Assembly: GCA_015179125.1 (NCBI GenBank)
Contig: WHVA01000238.1
Location: forward strand, 62,001 to 126,000
Length of the DNA: 64,000 nucleotides
Reading direction: 5' to 3'
Source: Gautieria morchelliformis
Taxonomy: Eukaryota; Basidiomycota; Agaricomycetes; Gomphales; Gomphaceae
Shown here piece by piece: positions 10,796-22,656 of the stretch (position 1 is the first letter of the stretch; every line of letters begins with the position of its first letter). The notes under the pieces are model-generated. The model was given only the letters and a program-made list of their open reading frames with translations. It was not told the origin of the DNA and ran no database searches. Both the position numbers and the translations under genes were made by a program.

Positions 10796-10960
10796 GAAAG
10801 GACGTTGATCGTGTTTTGATGGCGTGGCTACTGGCAACTGGTGCGAGTGGCAAATAACCGTTTGGTGAATTTGGCGAAGAGTGAACGCGGTGAACATAGA
10901 AGTGGAGTGATGAAAGGGAGAATGGAGTTACTGGGTATAAGAAATAAACAAGTCATGACA
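10796..10960 (-). repeat. gypsy-C LTR 5' fragment
   Basis: Reading minus from 10960, the sequence starts TGTCATGACTTGTTTATTTC and follows the first ~160 bp of the gypsy-C LTR (compare 20914 minus and 11435 plus). The rest of this copy is missing. Confidence 0.65.
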
Positions 10961-11360
10961 TGTATACCCATGCCACACCCAACTGCTCAGTCTCACCTGA
11001 ACACAAAGGGAGAAATAGACGTGTACTCATTTGATACTCGAGGGATGAGGCAGAAAGGTGGGTGCGATGGAATAGTGGTGATAGATGTGGCTCAAGGGTG
11101 GTGGAGGAAATGTGTTGCGAGATAGAGTCAGCAAGATGGTATTGGGTCGGTTCGTCCTGGTGCTCGGCTCCTTTAACACACACATGAGTTTTTGTGCCTC
11201 GACTCGACTCGTGGTGTGTGTCTGTGGGCTCAGGAATGGTGTGATGGGCTCGACTTGGCTTGGTGGGTGCTAGTGCTTGGGTGCTGTTTTGACTCATGTC
11301 TTGGTAGCTCAAATGTGTGTCCATAAATGCGCCTCAGGATACTCGGATGGACTTGAATGT

Positions 11361-11434
11361 AGCGGCTTGATGGTTCATCACTGGTCCTATCACCTTCTCG
11401 GCTCAACTCCCCTTTTGGTGTTCCTATGGCCAGA
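11361..11434 (+). repeat. partial duplicate of a gypsy-C LTR interior
   Basis: The words GGCTTGATGGTTCATCACTG and TTCCTATGGCCAG occur here and again at about 11643-11715 inside the full LTR copy, so this is a second LTR fragment abutting the first. Confidence 0.6.
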
Positions 11435-12464
11435 TGTCGTGACTCGTTTATTTCCTGTACCCAGCTATCCCTAATTTCACTTTCACCAATCCTCCTCTAT
11501 GTTCATTCAGCTTCGCCCTTCCCTTTGGCCACGCCTCTTCTATGTTTGCTCCATTCCCCCTTCGCCGCATTCACTGAACAGCCATTCGCTACTCACATCA
11601 TTCGCCAGTAGGCATGCCATCAAACATGATTGACATCCTTTACCCGGCTTGATGGTTCATCACTGGTCCCATCGCCTTCTCGACTCAACCCCTTTGAGCA
11701 TTCCTATGGCCAGAATGCATTCGCAGGATGTCCTACCCATAGATCATGCAGGATCAACCCAGCAGATGAAGAGTCCGTGCAGGGTGGTGTGTATGCAGGT
11801 CTCAAGGCATGTTTTTGTACATAGATACCTTTGACCTCTTTCCTCCCTGTCATCTCATGTTTGCACTCCTCTTTCATTCCATTGTATATGTGTTTCATCT
11901 ATTTGTATCCTGACTGCACACCCCTACCCAACCCTGACTCCAGACGGCCTCTTTCCTATTCGCTAGCATCATATGACCATTCGGTATGAGTAGTCTACAT
12001 TTGCATGTATATTCCCCAGTTCAGTTATCATACATCTATCTTGTGCAAAACTTGACCTCACTGTGACCATCGTCTTGAGCCCTCTCTTATAGATTTCTAT
12101 CTTTGACCACAGGAGGACTTAAGCACCACTGGTGAGTTTTTGTACTTTACCTTCGTTACCTTAGTCTTCATATTATTATCTGTGCTGTCGGTGAAGGGCT
12201 CCGAAGGAGTGCTTTCACTGGCGAAAGGATTGTTGCTGCTTAAACAACCTTTCAATGACACCTTGCACGTTACATCGTCAAGTGTCACGAGCTACTTTGC
12301 TACGACTGTAGATAGGGCAAGCTCTGTTCAGGCAGCCCTCTTACCTTCTGAACATTTATTGGTTCATCCTCTTCACTGAATGGCACACTTCTTCACACAA
12401 GCTATTCAGGCATTCGCTGTGTTCACTAATACATGATATTAATGCCTAAAATCCAATCTTGACA
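11435..12464 (+). repeat. gypsy-C family LTR, forward
   Basis: A 1030-bp sequence begins TGTCGTGACTCG and ends CTTGACA. It is the forward counterpart of the 1032-bp LTR at 19883-20914 (minus); shared landmarks include a 60-residue frame-open block (12097-12288 and 20059-20250) in opposite orientation. No matching target duplication is seen, so this copy is probably a rearranged or truncated element end. I see no host gene in it. Confidence 0.75.
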
Positions 12465-12480
12465 ATACAGTGCTGGCAGC

Positions 12481-12862
12481 AATTTTTTTCTTGGTACTTT
12501 TTGTTTTGGAATCAGGATCGGGAATGGAAGTGAATGAACAGACAGAGAGAGGGAAAGCCAAGAACTACAAGTGTAGCTATTCGGCAAAATGGCCGAGAAT
12601 TAACATAGCATAGCAAAAGAGTGTTTGTTTTTTGTCTAACTAAGAAAGTGACCGTAAAATGAGTGAAAAGGAAACGGGGCGCCAAAGCTCGGGTTCAAGG
12701 AACCCATGGTCCAGGCTTGGCAGGGTAGGCCCAGTGTAAATTGGTCATGATCTCGGCCGAATGGCCGAGCTCAGTTGCAAGGACCCATGATGTCTCTTCA
12801 TTGGTACCTTCATAACCAGCCCAACGGACAAGGTACAGGAGGTTACAGGGTCTACGGCGTCA
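12481..12862 (-). pseudogene. gypsy-B 3' fragment, reverse
   Basis: Reverse-oriented homologue of 42350-42690. It codes for the end of the pol C-terminal domain (CNLLYLVRWAGYEG-like, ending PGPWVP and stop) plus the following untranslated tract. It meets the forward gypsy-B copy head to head near 12865, so the two are different insertions or an inversion product. Confidence 0.75.
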
Positions 12863-12865
12863 GTA

Positions 12866-15030
12866 AATCCAGTCTTTCCTCGGTTTCGCCAACTTCTACC
12901 GACATTTCATTCACAACTACTCCGACATCACTATTCCTCTCACCCGACTCACCCGCAAGGGTACCCCTTGGAACTTTTCCGAGGATTGTCAACAGGCCTT
13001 CAACCTGTTGAAGAGGGCGTTCACTACCGCTCCTACCCTTACCCACTGGATTCCTGACCTTCCACTAATCGTAGAGACTGATGCTTCAGATCATGCCTTA
13101 GCGGCAATCTTATCACTGTGAACCTCGGAAGGCGAACTTCACCCCGTCGCCTTTCACTCCCGCACATTCACCTCTACTGAGCTCAACTACGATGTTCATG
13201 ACAAGGAGCTCCTAGCAATTTTTGAAGCGTTTCAACGCTGGCGACACTACCTCAAGGGCTCTGGCGACCCTGTCGATGTTATCACCGATCACAAGAACCT
13301 CGAATACTTTTCAACAACGAAGCTCTTGACCCGTCGACAAGCTCGGTGGTCAGAATACCTTTCCCAATTCAACCTCACCATTCATTTCCGACCTGATCGC
13401 CTCAGAACGAAGCCTGACTCTCTCACTAGACGATGGGACGTCTACCTTAAAGAGGGGAATAGCGACTATGCCACCATAAACCCACAGAACCTACGCCAGT
13501 GTTTACTCAACACCAGCTGGCATCGTCCCTTAGAGCTACTAACCTCGCTCCCGTCGTACTCCGAGCCGCTTCGATGCTTGATACCGAGCAGATCCGAGCT
13601 GACATACTAGTGAAACTCCCCTCAGACCCCATAGCCAAGTCGCACCTCGGCTTGGTTAATGACCCGAGGTGGACCACAGACCCCGAGGGTTTTCTCAAGC
13701 TTGACAACCGAACCTATGTTCCAGCGGCCCAAGACCTTCGACTTCGCATCCTGCAATACAAGCACGATCACATTCTCTCGGGACACTTCGGGGTCAACAA
13801 GACCTTGGAGCTGATCCGATGAGACTACACTTGGCCAGGGATTAGATCCTTTGTCAAGGAGTATTGCAAGACGTGCACCACTTGTATGCGAAGTAAGCCG
13901 CAACGTCACAAGCCCTATGGTCTCCTCAAGCAACTTCCCGTTCCCGAGAAGCCTTGGAATTCCATCTCTATGGATTTCATTGAGCAGCTTCCCCCTTCAT
14001 CCAAGTTCACCTCCATACTAGTGATTGTTGACCGCTTCACTAAGCAGGTTATCTTCATTCCAACCACCGACAAGGTAACCTCGCAAGAGCTCGCTCACCT
14101 CTTCGTCCTTCATGTCTTCTCCAAGCATGGAGTCCCCTCGCACGTCACCTCGGACAGGGGTTCCGAGTTCGTCTCGCATTCTGGCGTTCTCTAGGGAAAG
14201 CCTTGGACATTGCATTTTACCTCGGGATATCATCCCGAGGGTGACGGTCAAACCAGACCTTGGAACAGTACCTCAGGATATACTGCAACTACCAACAGTC
14301 CAATTGGGCTTCGCTCCTTCCCCTAGCCGAGTTCGCTTACAACAATGCGCCTAGCACAACCACCGGCATATCCCCATTATTCGCTAATAAGGGTTACCAC
14401 CAGAACCTCGCAGTCCACCCCAAGCACGACCTCGCTTCGGCACGTGCTCAGACTTCGTGGTTGACCTGGACGAGCTACACCAGGAACTTCGCCGCGCCAT
14501 CCTCGAGGCTCAGAAGACCTATCAAGCCTCGGCCGATGTTCGCCGCAAACTCCTCCTGATTTCCAAGTAGGATCCCTCGCCTTTGTAAAGGCACAGTATT
14601 TCAGAACAACTCGGCCTACCAAGAAGCTCACCGAGAAGTTCTTGGGTCCTTTTGAAATCATTTCCCGAGCAGGTACTCACTCCTTCACTCTTCGACTTCC
14701 AGAACACATGCATTCGATCCATCCAGTATTCCACATATCTATGCTCAAACCAGCCTCTCCCAACACCATCCCGAACCAAGTTCAGCTGCCTCCACCCCCA
14801 GTGTTATCGACGGCGAGCCCGAATTCGAGGTCTCCGAAATCCTCGACTCGAAGATCGATAATAGACGAAAGAGCTGCAAGCTGCTGTATCTTGTTAGGTG
14901 GACTGGATACGAAGGTACCGACAAAGAAACCTTGTGGATCCTCGCTTCCGAGCTTGATCATGCCTCCGAGCTGGTCACTGACTTCCACGAATCTTACCCG
15001 GGCAAGCCGGGCCCTTTGACTGCTCTATGA
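12866..15030 (+). pseudogene. gypsy-B copy 1: RNase H, integrase, C-terminal domain
   Basis: Ty3/gypsy pol begins inside the RT thumb (QSFLGFANFYRHF) and continues with RNase H ([27 protein letters not shown]), the zinc-binding and core integrase (SGHFG, CKTCTTC, MDFIEQLPP, TSDRGSEF, YHPEG, NNAPSTTTGISP) and the C-terminal region (LTEKFLGPFEI, IHPVFHISMLKP) to a chromodomain-like end (LLYLVRWTGYEG) and stop at 15028-15030. Breaks include TGA at 13119-13121, a 1-nt loss near 13497, TGA at 13820-13822 (TGG in gypsy-B copy 2), and frameshifts near 14190, 14460 and 14820. The gag-protease-RT half is absent. An antisense gene and the 3' LTR follow. It is a dead, 5'-truncated copy. Confidence 0.9.
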
Positions 15031-15330
15031 TCATTTTCTTGTTTAACCCCCATGACCCAGTAGTTAGATAACAAAATCCCCTCACAATCGAACAACAAAA
15101 ATCAATAAAATCCAAGAAATTCCATTATTTCCCTTAGTTAGTTTACTCCAACATACTCATAAACTCTCGCTCGCTCTCCTAGCTACCCTCGCCTGACTCC
15201 TCCTCATTACTACTGCTACTTCACTCCACCAGACCCCCATGTCCCCCATAATCTTCCAAGTCTCTCGCCCCCTACATCCGCTTCAAGTAATTCTGCCTCC
15301 TTATCCTCATGAACACCACATCCGCCCTGT

Positions 15331-16267
15331 TCATCCTGTCATTCGCAGCCCTAAACTCCCCAGCAACTCGCACACCCTATCCCCATCCTCGCCAACTTTC
15401 TTCCCCACATCCCTCACCGCCGCTATCAACTCCCTCATCTCCGCACTTCGCTCCGACCTTTTCGTTTTCTTGTCCTTCTTCGCCCTCCGACCTTCCACCT
15501 CGGCTTCCACTACCTCGGCTTCCTTCCCCTCACTCTGCCTCGCTCCCTCTGACCCCTTACCCTTCTCCTCACTCAACCTCGCTTCCATCCGCTCCACCCT
15601 CGTCTCAAGGTTCCGCTCGACCCAGTCACTTGAGTCGTCATCCTCTGCAACCTCGTCCCGAACCTTGGCCTCTTTCCTTGGCCTCGGTCCGTCCCCGGTG
15701 TCCTCGCTCCTCACTGGCTTCTTGCCCACGGCACTTGCCTGACCCTTTCCTGGGGTCACCTTGCTGCGACGACCATGGGCTATACTACAGCCCAAAGAGC
15801 GCGTCCTGCACCACACGCAGGCACCCTGGTCGGCGAGGCCGAAGTCGAGGCTAACGGCCCGAAGGCACGTATAGTCGCGCTCTTCGCAGCGCGTGCACCT
15901 CGCCTCGGCCTTGGTCGCGAGTTGCCACTCACGAGGTCCTCCGTCGGCGAGCTTGTACCCGTATAGGGACAAGTCGGTGGGGTGGTACGAGAACAACATG
16001 CGTTTATACTATACAAGTCAGCAGCGTCCATGACCAGACAACGACGGTACTCACCTTCTTGCCGTTGGGCCCTTCCTGCCACGGCTTCCGCATATCTATG
16101 GCCCCCGCATCCTCAATGGGCCGCGGGACCACATCGGGTTGAACCTCAGGCATAACCTCGCCCGAGGGACCGTCCTCCTCAGGCAGCAAGGTCTGGTCGA
16201 ACGCGTTGTTCGCGCTGTTTTCGTCGATAGCAAGATTGAAGAGGGGCTGAGGGCACACCATACTCAT
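15331..16267 (-). CDS. antisense accessory gene of gypsy-B copy 1: Zn2Cys6-like cluster plus coiled coil
   Basis: I predict a two-exon gene on the strand opposite to pol: exon 1 16055-16267 (ATG at 16267), a 46-nt intron 16009-16054 (GTGAGT...TATAG, with a GCTGAC branch-like site), exon 2 15331-16008. The join is in phase and gives about 296 residues without a stop. Exon 1 encodes an acidic, proline-containing N-terminus. Exon 2 has two CX2CX6C units (ARCTRCEERDYTC and ACVWCRTRSLGC) separated by 15 residues, close to the fungal Zn2Cys6 binuclear cluster pattern, followed by a highly charged helical stretch (EDDDSSDWVERNLETRVERM onwards). It lies between pol and the 3' LTR. Gypsy-B copy 2 has an equivalent gene. 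A DNA-binding role is inference; no similar host gene is recalled with confidence. Confidence 0.7.
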
Positions 16268-16432
16268 TGGCACTTGGGTTTGTTGCCTACTACCCACCCT
16301 TTTATCTAACCTCGGCTACGATTAAGCTTCGCCTTTCTGGCAACTTAACATCGGGCCGGGATCTAGATTCGAGGATAGGCGAACCTTGTCCATATTACGG
16401 CCTCGAGGGTCTCGGCCATAAGGAGGGGATAC

Positions 16433-16973
16433 TGTAAGAACCCGGCCTTTGGCTGGTTACTTACCAGTATAACTTTCTTCCAAGCCTGAGCCTTGTGATA
16501 CTCGTGCCCGAGTACATATGATTCTTATCCTGCGCCCGAGCCCGAGCCTGAGTAGAGCTCATATCCGACCTTGATCCCATGCCCGTATCCCCTTAGTTAC
16601 TGATTCCCTCCATACGCATCATTCATATATTACCTCGCCCTGACCTCACCCTGATCTCCACTAATATGTTCCCCCTGACTCGTACCCTTGCCCCATATAT
16701 AAACCCCCCTGTATGCATTCCTACTCCTCAGTCTGAAAATCAACTATCGTATAACTTCAATCCTTAGTTAGCTTCTAAGCCTCGCCTCTTAAGCCAAACC
16801 TCGCCTCTTATTCGTTTGCATCGAAGTTGGGACTCATGCGTAGGGTTGGGCAGCACATAAGCTGAAGCCTAGTCCCTCTCGACTTCCCCATCCAAACCTC
16901 GCCCCGTACCTCGGACCGTACCTCGGGTTTTGCTCCCGACCTCGGTCAACCTTACGACGGATGTATTGTAACA
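16433..16973 (+). repeat. 3' LTR of gypsy-B copy 1
   Basis: Preceded by the tract AGGAGGGGAT (16421-16430), the LTR starts TGTAAGAACCCGG and ends TTGTAACA. A TATA box (CATATATAAACCC, ~16693) lies in its middle. To the right, gypsy-C coding sequence starts abruptly, so gypsy-B inserted into gypsy-C. The gypsy-B copy 2 LTR (44202-44659) has the same layout. Confidence 0.85.
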
Positions 16974-19613
16974 CTGTCTCCGAATGTTTTTCATCGTTTT
17001 GCTGATCCCTGGGTGGCTGCTAACTGATGATCATCCAGCGAGCGAAGCATGTCCAAGCGAATATCATTATGATCTGGGACATACGTTTGCTGTTTGTATA
17101 ACAGTGTTTTTCCATCCTCTCCAAGTGACCAGGGGTCTGACTTCACATTCGAAGGGGTGATTGCCAATGATTGAGACTGAAGGCGAGTAATCTGGCCAAG
17201 GACAAGGGATCAGTCAATTGGCCCTGTTGGATGGATGTTAACAGTGATGCAGAGTCAAGGATGATGGCGCGAATGAGTTGCCCAGTTTTAAACATCGATT
17301 GGAAGTTGTGGGGATTCGCCAATGCGATGACGATTGGGTTACTCGGGTCGAAGTGGATGAGGACTGGGGCCTGTGAGAACGCAGTCTTGAGTGCTTGAAA
17401 GCCTCCTGTTGCTTCGCGTCCCAGGCGAATGGAGTATCCTTCCTGGTCAGGCGAGTGAGTGGCAGGACAATGTCTGAGAATGAGATGATGAATCTTCTGT
17501 AGAAGTTCGCAAAGCCTAGGAACGATTGGACTTCACGAACGTTCGTCGGTGCAGGCCAGTTTGTGATTCCAGCTGTCTTTTCGATGTCCATAGAGACCCC
17601 AGCAGGAGAGATGATGAACCCGAGAAACTCAACCCAGTTCGAATGGAAGAGGCACTTCTCGGGCTTTATGAAGAGGTTGTGTTTTCGAAGACGGGCGAGG
17701 ACCATTCGGACATGCTCTAAGTGGTCTTCCCTGTTCTTGGAGAAGATAAGGATGTCGTCGAGGTAGACTACAATGAAGACGTCAGCCATGTCTTGGAAGA
17801 TGTCATTCATGAAGTGTTGGAACGTCGCCGGAGCATTCGTTAATCTGAACGGCATGATGAGATATTCGAAGGACCCATATCGTGTTCGGAAGGCTGTCTT
17901 CCACTCTTGGCCAGAGGCGATCCGAACATTATTGAACCTGGCGCGAAGGTCGAATTTGGTACAGACGTTCGCACTTTTGAGTTGGTCAATAAGGCTCGGA
18001 ATCAGTGGGATAGGGTACTTGTTCTTTCGCGTGATACGATTCAGCCCTCGATAGTCCACACACATTCTCAGTGTGCCATCCTTCTTTTTCGCGAAGACAA
18101 CAGGGGCGCCACCGGGTGATTGGGAGGAGCGGATAAATCCCTTGCCAAGCATGTCTTCGAGATATTCACGGAGAGCCTCTAATTCGCTGTTCGAGAGTGG
18201 GTATATGGGGCCGTGAGGTGGTGTACCATCGTTCTTGATTTTGATGGTGTGGTCATAAGGGCGATATGGGGGCAGGTCTTTGGCTTTAGCATGCGAGAAG
18301 ATATCGAAGAAGTCATGGTACTCCTCTGGTACCACAGCCCTGAACATTTCTAACTCGTCCTTCGGTAGAGGGTTTTCGTGGAGAAGCATGGTCGGGGCTG
18401 GTGCGTTGCCTACAGCGTGAAGTGAACTCAGCTCAGGGATGGAAGAGTGCATGTTTAACATGAAGGTTTCTTCTTCGCCAAGTTTCATGATTAGTTCGAA
18501 GGTGGCTGCGCTGATTAGGGCTATATGCGGCATTACCCTCCTCATCGGAGGTGGATCAGGAGGTGAAGAATGGAATGGGAGGTGGTCATCAATCAGTAAT
18601 TCTGTACATGGTGTACAGGAACGAAAATGACTCGGAGTAGGCTCTGTTTTTGGTCGAATAGGTTCGGTTTCTGTTATGAGTTCTTTCGTGGCTGAAAATG
18701 GACGAATGAGATCGTTAGGGAGTGATATAGAGGACTCAAAGGAGTGATTTTTGATCGGCTTGGTTGAGAGAAGCAAGGGTTAGCCATCCACGTCGAACGT
18801 CTGTTCGTAACCAGAAAGATTCGGAATAGGAGTGGGCGAAGAAGCGATGTCCAGTGGAAGGGCTGGGATGTAGGAGAGTGGTCCAATCGCCGTGTTTGGG
18901 ATGTAACCCAAGGATGGCGGGGATGAGTGTGAACCAGGAACTGGCGGTGGCGATGTCATCGACGCAGTGTGGAGTTCGGGGATACTGTCGAAGATAGCCG
19001 GCAGGGAAATCATCGTACAGGCCATGGCGACCATCATACATGGGAGCATGAAACCGGTGCCGGAAGGAAAGGTAATTGAGAGGGAGCCCCAATCGATCGT
19101 GGGTTTCGTAGAGCGAAGCCACGGAAGCCCAAGAACGATTGCGGCTGAAGGGTGTAACTTTGTGACAAGTAGGGAAACGTCCTGCGAAGAGGAGTCGCTG
19201 AAGGTGAGACTAGTATCTAGATATTCGTGAATGAAACCCACAGTGGCTGGCTTCCCGTCGAAAAGGGAGAGAGCGATCGGCGAACGGAGTGATGTACATA
19301 CGAAATCAGGTCGAGAGGAAAAGGAGCTATCAATAAAATTGGAAGTGGCACCAGAGTCAATGAGAGTAGGGATTGAGTTAGAGAGACCGGGAAGGTGTAC
19401 ATGGATGATGAAGGATGAATCAGAATGAGAGCTAATAGAGGCGAATAAACAGGCTGGTGGTACAGAGTCGATAGGGCTGGCATTCGGAGGTGTAGGATGG
19501 TCATCGGCAAGAGTTTCAGAGAATGAGTCAGAGTCTGATAGGAGAGATGATCCAGGTCTTCCAAGTAGGGCAGAAAGCTGTGCGAAGGATTGGTATGGGA
19601 AAGGGCGACCCAT
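16974..19613 (-). pseudogene. gypsy-C protease, reverse transcriptase and partial integrase zinc region
   Basis: Minus-strand Ty3/gypsy pol. The 18780-19613 part has the aspartic protease site LIDSGATSNFID and the later hydrophobic ...VLGLPWL block. In the same frame, after a TAA at 18780-18782, comes the RT (GTPPHGPIYPLS, DGTLRMCVDYRGLN, FDLRARFNNVRI, VVYLDDIL catalytic box intact, VEFLGFIIS). A frameshift near 17400 leads into the RNase H/connection region and into the GEDGKTLLYKQQTYVPD-like stretch before the integrase; coding ends at 16974 where the gypsy-B LTR begins. Only about 270 bp separate the protease from the 5' LTR, so gag has been lost. The element is non-functional. Confidence 0.88.
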
Positions 19614-19882
19614 GAAGGGGTAAGGCTATCCCGCGAATAGACGAGGCTCAGGCCCGCCAGGCGAGGCAGGAATCTGTAGAGAGAGGTGATGGAGGAGAGG
19701 TTGTCCCACAAAGGGGAATAGGGCAGGCCTGCCAAATGGGGCAGGAATCTAGCAAATGTTCGATGTGGGGTGAGGCGACCTTTGAAATGGTGAGGCTGTC
19801 CCGCGAATAGATGTGGCGTGTAAACAAGGTGATGAATGGATAGAATGAATGCTTTGACTGGAGTTTGTTAGTTCAATTATAC

Positions 19883-20914
19883 TGTCAAGATTGGTTTTCA
19901 GGCGTTAATATCGTGTATTAGTGAACACAGCGAATGCCCGAATAACTTGTGTGAATACGTACGCCGTTTGGCGAATAGGTGAACCAATGAATGTCCACAA
20001 GGTAAGAGGGTTTGCCTAAACGGGGCTCACCCTATCTACAGTCGTAGCGAAATAGCCCGTGGTTCTTTACGATGTAACGTGCAAGATCTCACGGAAGGGC
20101 TGTCTAAGTCTCAACAATCCCTTCGCTGGAGAAGGTGCTCCTTTGGAGCCCTTCACCAACAGCACAGAAAATGGTTCGAAGGCTAAGGTAACGAAGATGA
20201 AGTATGAGAACTCACCAGTGATGCCTAAGTCCTCTGCTGGTCGAAGATAGAAATCTCCAAGAGAAGGCTTAAGATGACGATCACAGCAAGGTCAAGTTTG
20301 CACAAGATGGACGACGTATGATAATTGAACTGGGGAATATACATGCGAATGTAAACTACTTATATCGAATGCTCGTAAGGTGTCAGCGAATAGGAAAGAG
20401 GCCGTCATGAGTCAGGGTTGGATAGGGGTGCGCAGTCATGATACTAAGTAGATGGAATAAACATACAATAGAGTGAGGGGAGAATGCGAACATGAAACGA
20501 CGGAGAGTAAAGGGGGCGAAGGCACTTATGGACAAAACCATGTCTTGGGACCCGCATACATGCTACCCTGCACGGGCTCTTCGTTTACTGGGTTGATCCC
20601 ACACGGCCTATGGAAGGGACGTCCTGCGATCACACTTTGGCCATACGAACACCCAATGGGGTTGGATTAAGAAGATGATGGGTTTAATGATGAACCATTG
20701 TGCCGGGTGAATGGTATCGAGCATATTTGATGGCATGCCTGCTGGCGAAATGCGCGAGCAGCGAATAGTGGGTCCGAGAATGGGGCGAACAGCGGGTAGA
20801 GTGGATGTAGAGGAGGAGTGGTTGGTGGGTGCGGCAAACTCTGGCGAAGATGCTAGGGAGTGACGAGGGGGAACATAGAGGTAACACGGTAGGAGAAATA
20901 AACCGGTCATGACA
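19883..20914 (-). repeat. 5' LTR of gypsy-C
   Basis: The LTR reads minus from TGTCATGACCGG (20914) to CTTGACA (19883), 1032 bp. It directly abuts gypsy-D integrase coding sequence at 20915, which shows that gypsy-C inserted into gypsy-D. CCTGC at 20915-20919 would be one half of the target duplication; the other end of gypsy-C is lost. Confidence 0.82.
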
Positions 20915-22496
20915 CCTGCCCATCAGAGACAGGCCTTGGCAGTCGATCAGAATCAGCTTTATGGGGCCAATGCCCAATTCAGATGGCTGTGATTACCTCA
21001 TGGTAATCATAGACAGGCTGACTTCGCATGTCCACCTCATCCCAACAACGATGAGGGTCACAGCAAAGGAAGTCACCTGGCTATTCCTCAAGGAAGTTGT
21101 CAGGCTCCACGGAGTTCCTGACTCCATCATCTCGGATCGAGACTCAAAGTTCACATCAATCTTCTGGCGTGAACTTCAGTGGCTCATGGGGAGTAAACTC
21201 CTCATGGCTACCACATTCCATCCACAAACGGATGGAGCCACCGAGCGGGCCAACCGCTCGATTGGACAGATCCTATGGATGGTCGTCAGAGACAATCAGA
21301 AGGACTGGGCACACAAGTGCCTGATGGTCGAAGTGGGCATCAACAGTAATGTCAGTGCCACAACGGGGTTCACTCCCTTAGAGCTGAACCAAGGGTACAT
21401 GCTGCAGATAGACATACCCATGGCAACGGACACCCCATTCAAGGGAGTGTCCCAGTTTGCACAACAGGCTGACTGGAACCTGATGTTGGCGCACGATGCC
21501 ATATTGGAGCACCGAGTGTCGCAGGCGGTTCATGCAAATAAGAATCACCAAGATAGTGACATGTATGCGGTCGGCGACCGCATATACCTATCCACTCAGA
21601 ACCTGACCCTGCCCAAAGGAAGGGCCAGGAAACTGGTGCCACGATACATTGGCCTGTATCGCATGATCGAGGCCCACAACGAGGCCTCGACGGTAACTCT
21701 CGAGCTACCAGACGAATTGAAGAACAGGCATGTCACACCCCTCTTCCACACCAGCCTCGTATGATGGTATGAGGCCAACAATGATGACTTATTCCCTTGT
21801 CGAGAAGCAAAATCGTTCTACAACTTCAGTACGAACGATGAAGAGGAACAGCTCGTTGACGAAATTTTATCCCATAGATGGATAAATTCCAAGGACCTGG
21901 TGTTGGGTGCATTTATGCTCCTGCACCAAAATCAAGCATAATATATTCTATTTATTGTATGGTGTTTCAATCTCTTCTCACATTGTTCTTGTACCATGCA
22001 CTCACTTCTCTGAGTATTTTCGAAACTTTCCAGTCACTCCCTACCTCTCCATTTCATTTTTTATCTCTATTTTCACAAGCGGCTGCACCCAGCGGAGTTT
22101 GAAACGACTTCGACGCGCGAGCTCTTGGGCGCTAAAGGGCCGGGTGCACGTATATGCTTTCTGAGACAAGATAGTGCTCCTCTCCCAGTGACAATAAATT
22201 CACTGAGAGAGGCGAGTAGTATTCTTGATATTTTCATAGCATGTTGACTGAAAATAATGTAGTGAATTTGATTCTAGGTATTGTATTAATATAACAGTGA
22301 CAATAAATTCACTGAGAGAGTGAATTTGATTCTAGCTTTCTAAGAATTCTACCGAACCTTCCCTGCCATAACCCTGAGTTGCTAACACCTGGAACTTCAG
22401 GTCCAATGGACCCTTGGCGACATGACATGGGAGCTCATGTCAGCGTGTAAAGACCTGGAAGCTCTAGATCACTACCTAGAGCTCCCAGAGGCATGA
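20915..22496 (+). pseudogene. gypsy-D integrase and C-terminal domain, split by a solo LTR
   Basis: The open frame covers the integrase core and C-terminus of a different gypsy family: DRPWQSI, GPMPNSDGCDYLMVIIDRL, IISDRDSKFTSIFWREL, FHPQTDGATERANRS, VSATTGFTPLELNQG, GDRIYLSTQNLTLPKGRARK, VTLELPDELK. The position of the first catalytic Asp (usually SMDF before IGPMP) reads RISF, so it is lost; the second D and the E are kept. TGA at 21762-21764 replaces what is normally Arg in this motif. At 21901-22387 a solo LTR interrupts the chromodomain-like tail; skipping it and one CCTGG, the frame continues QVQWTLGDMTWELMSACKDL to a TGA at about 22496. Confidence 0.87.
21901..22387 (+). repeat. solo copia-A LTR in gypsy-D
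   Basis: A 487-bp LTR from TGTTGGG to CTAACA, flanked by the perfect duplication CCTGG (21896-21900 and 22388-22392). It closely follows the copia-A LTR at 2890-3377 and has the intact TG start. Confidence 0.95.
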
Positions 22497-22656
22497 CTAA
22501 ACCGCGCGACCTGCCCAAAAGACACCAGGTCACGTTCAGATCACGTGAGACGCCAGACCCTGCCGATGGTGTCGCTTAAATTTTCACCTCGGATCATTCT
22601 GAGGCGCATCGCTTCTTGAGAAGCAACCACCATCACCCCATCATCTTCTCCCGAAG

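Noticed and set aside
13820-13822. TGA in gypsy-B copy 1 as another CGA-to-TGA event
   Set aside because: The other gypsy-B copy has TGG (Trp) at this codon, so it is a G-to-A change and not a CpG case on this strand.
15239-15854. Long plus-strand Pro/Ser-rich ORFs
   Set aside because: They are the antisense of the spliced zinc-cluster gene, whose cysteine spacing and in-phase intron are better evidence.
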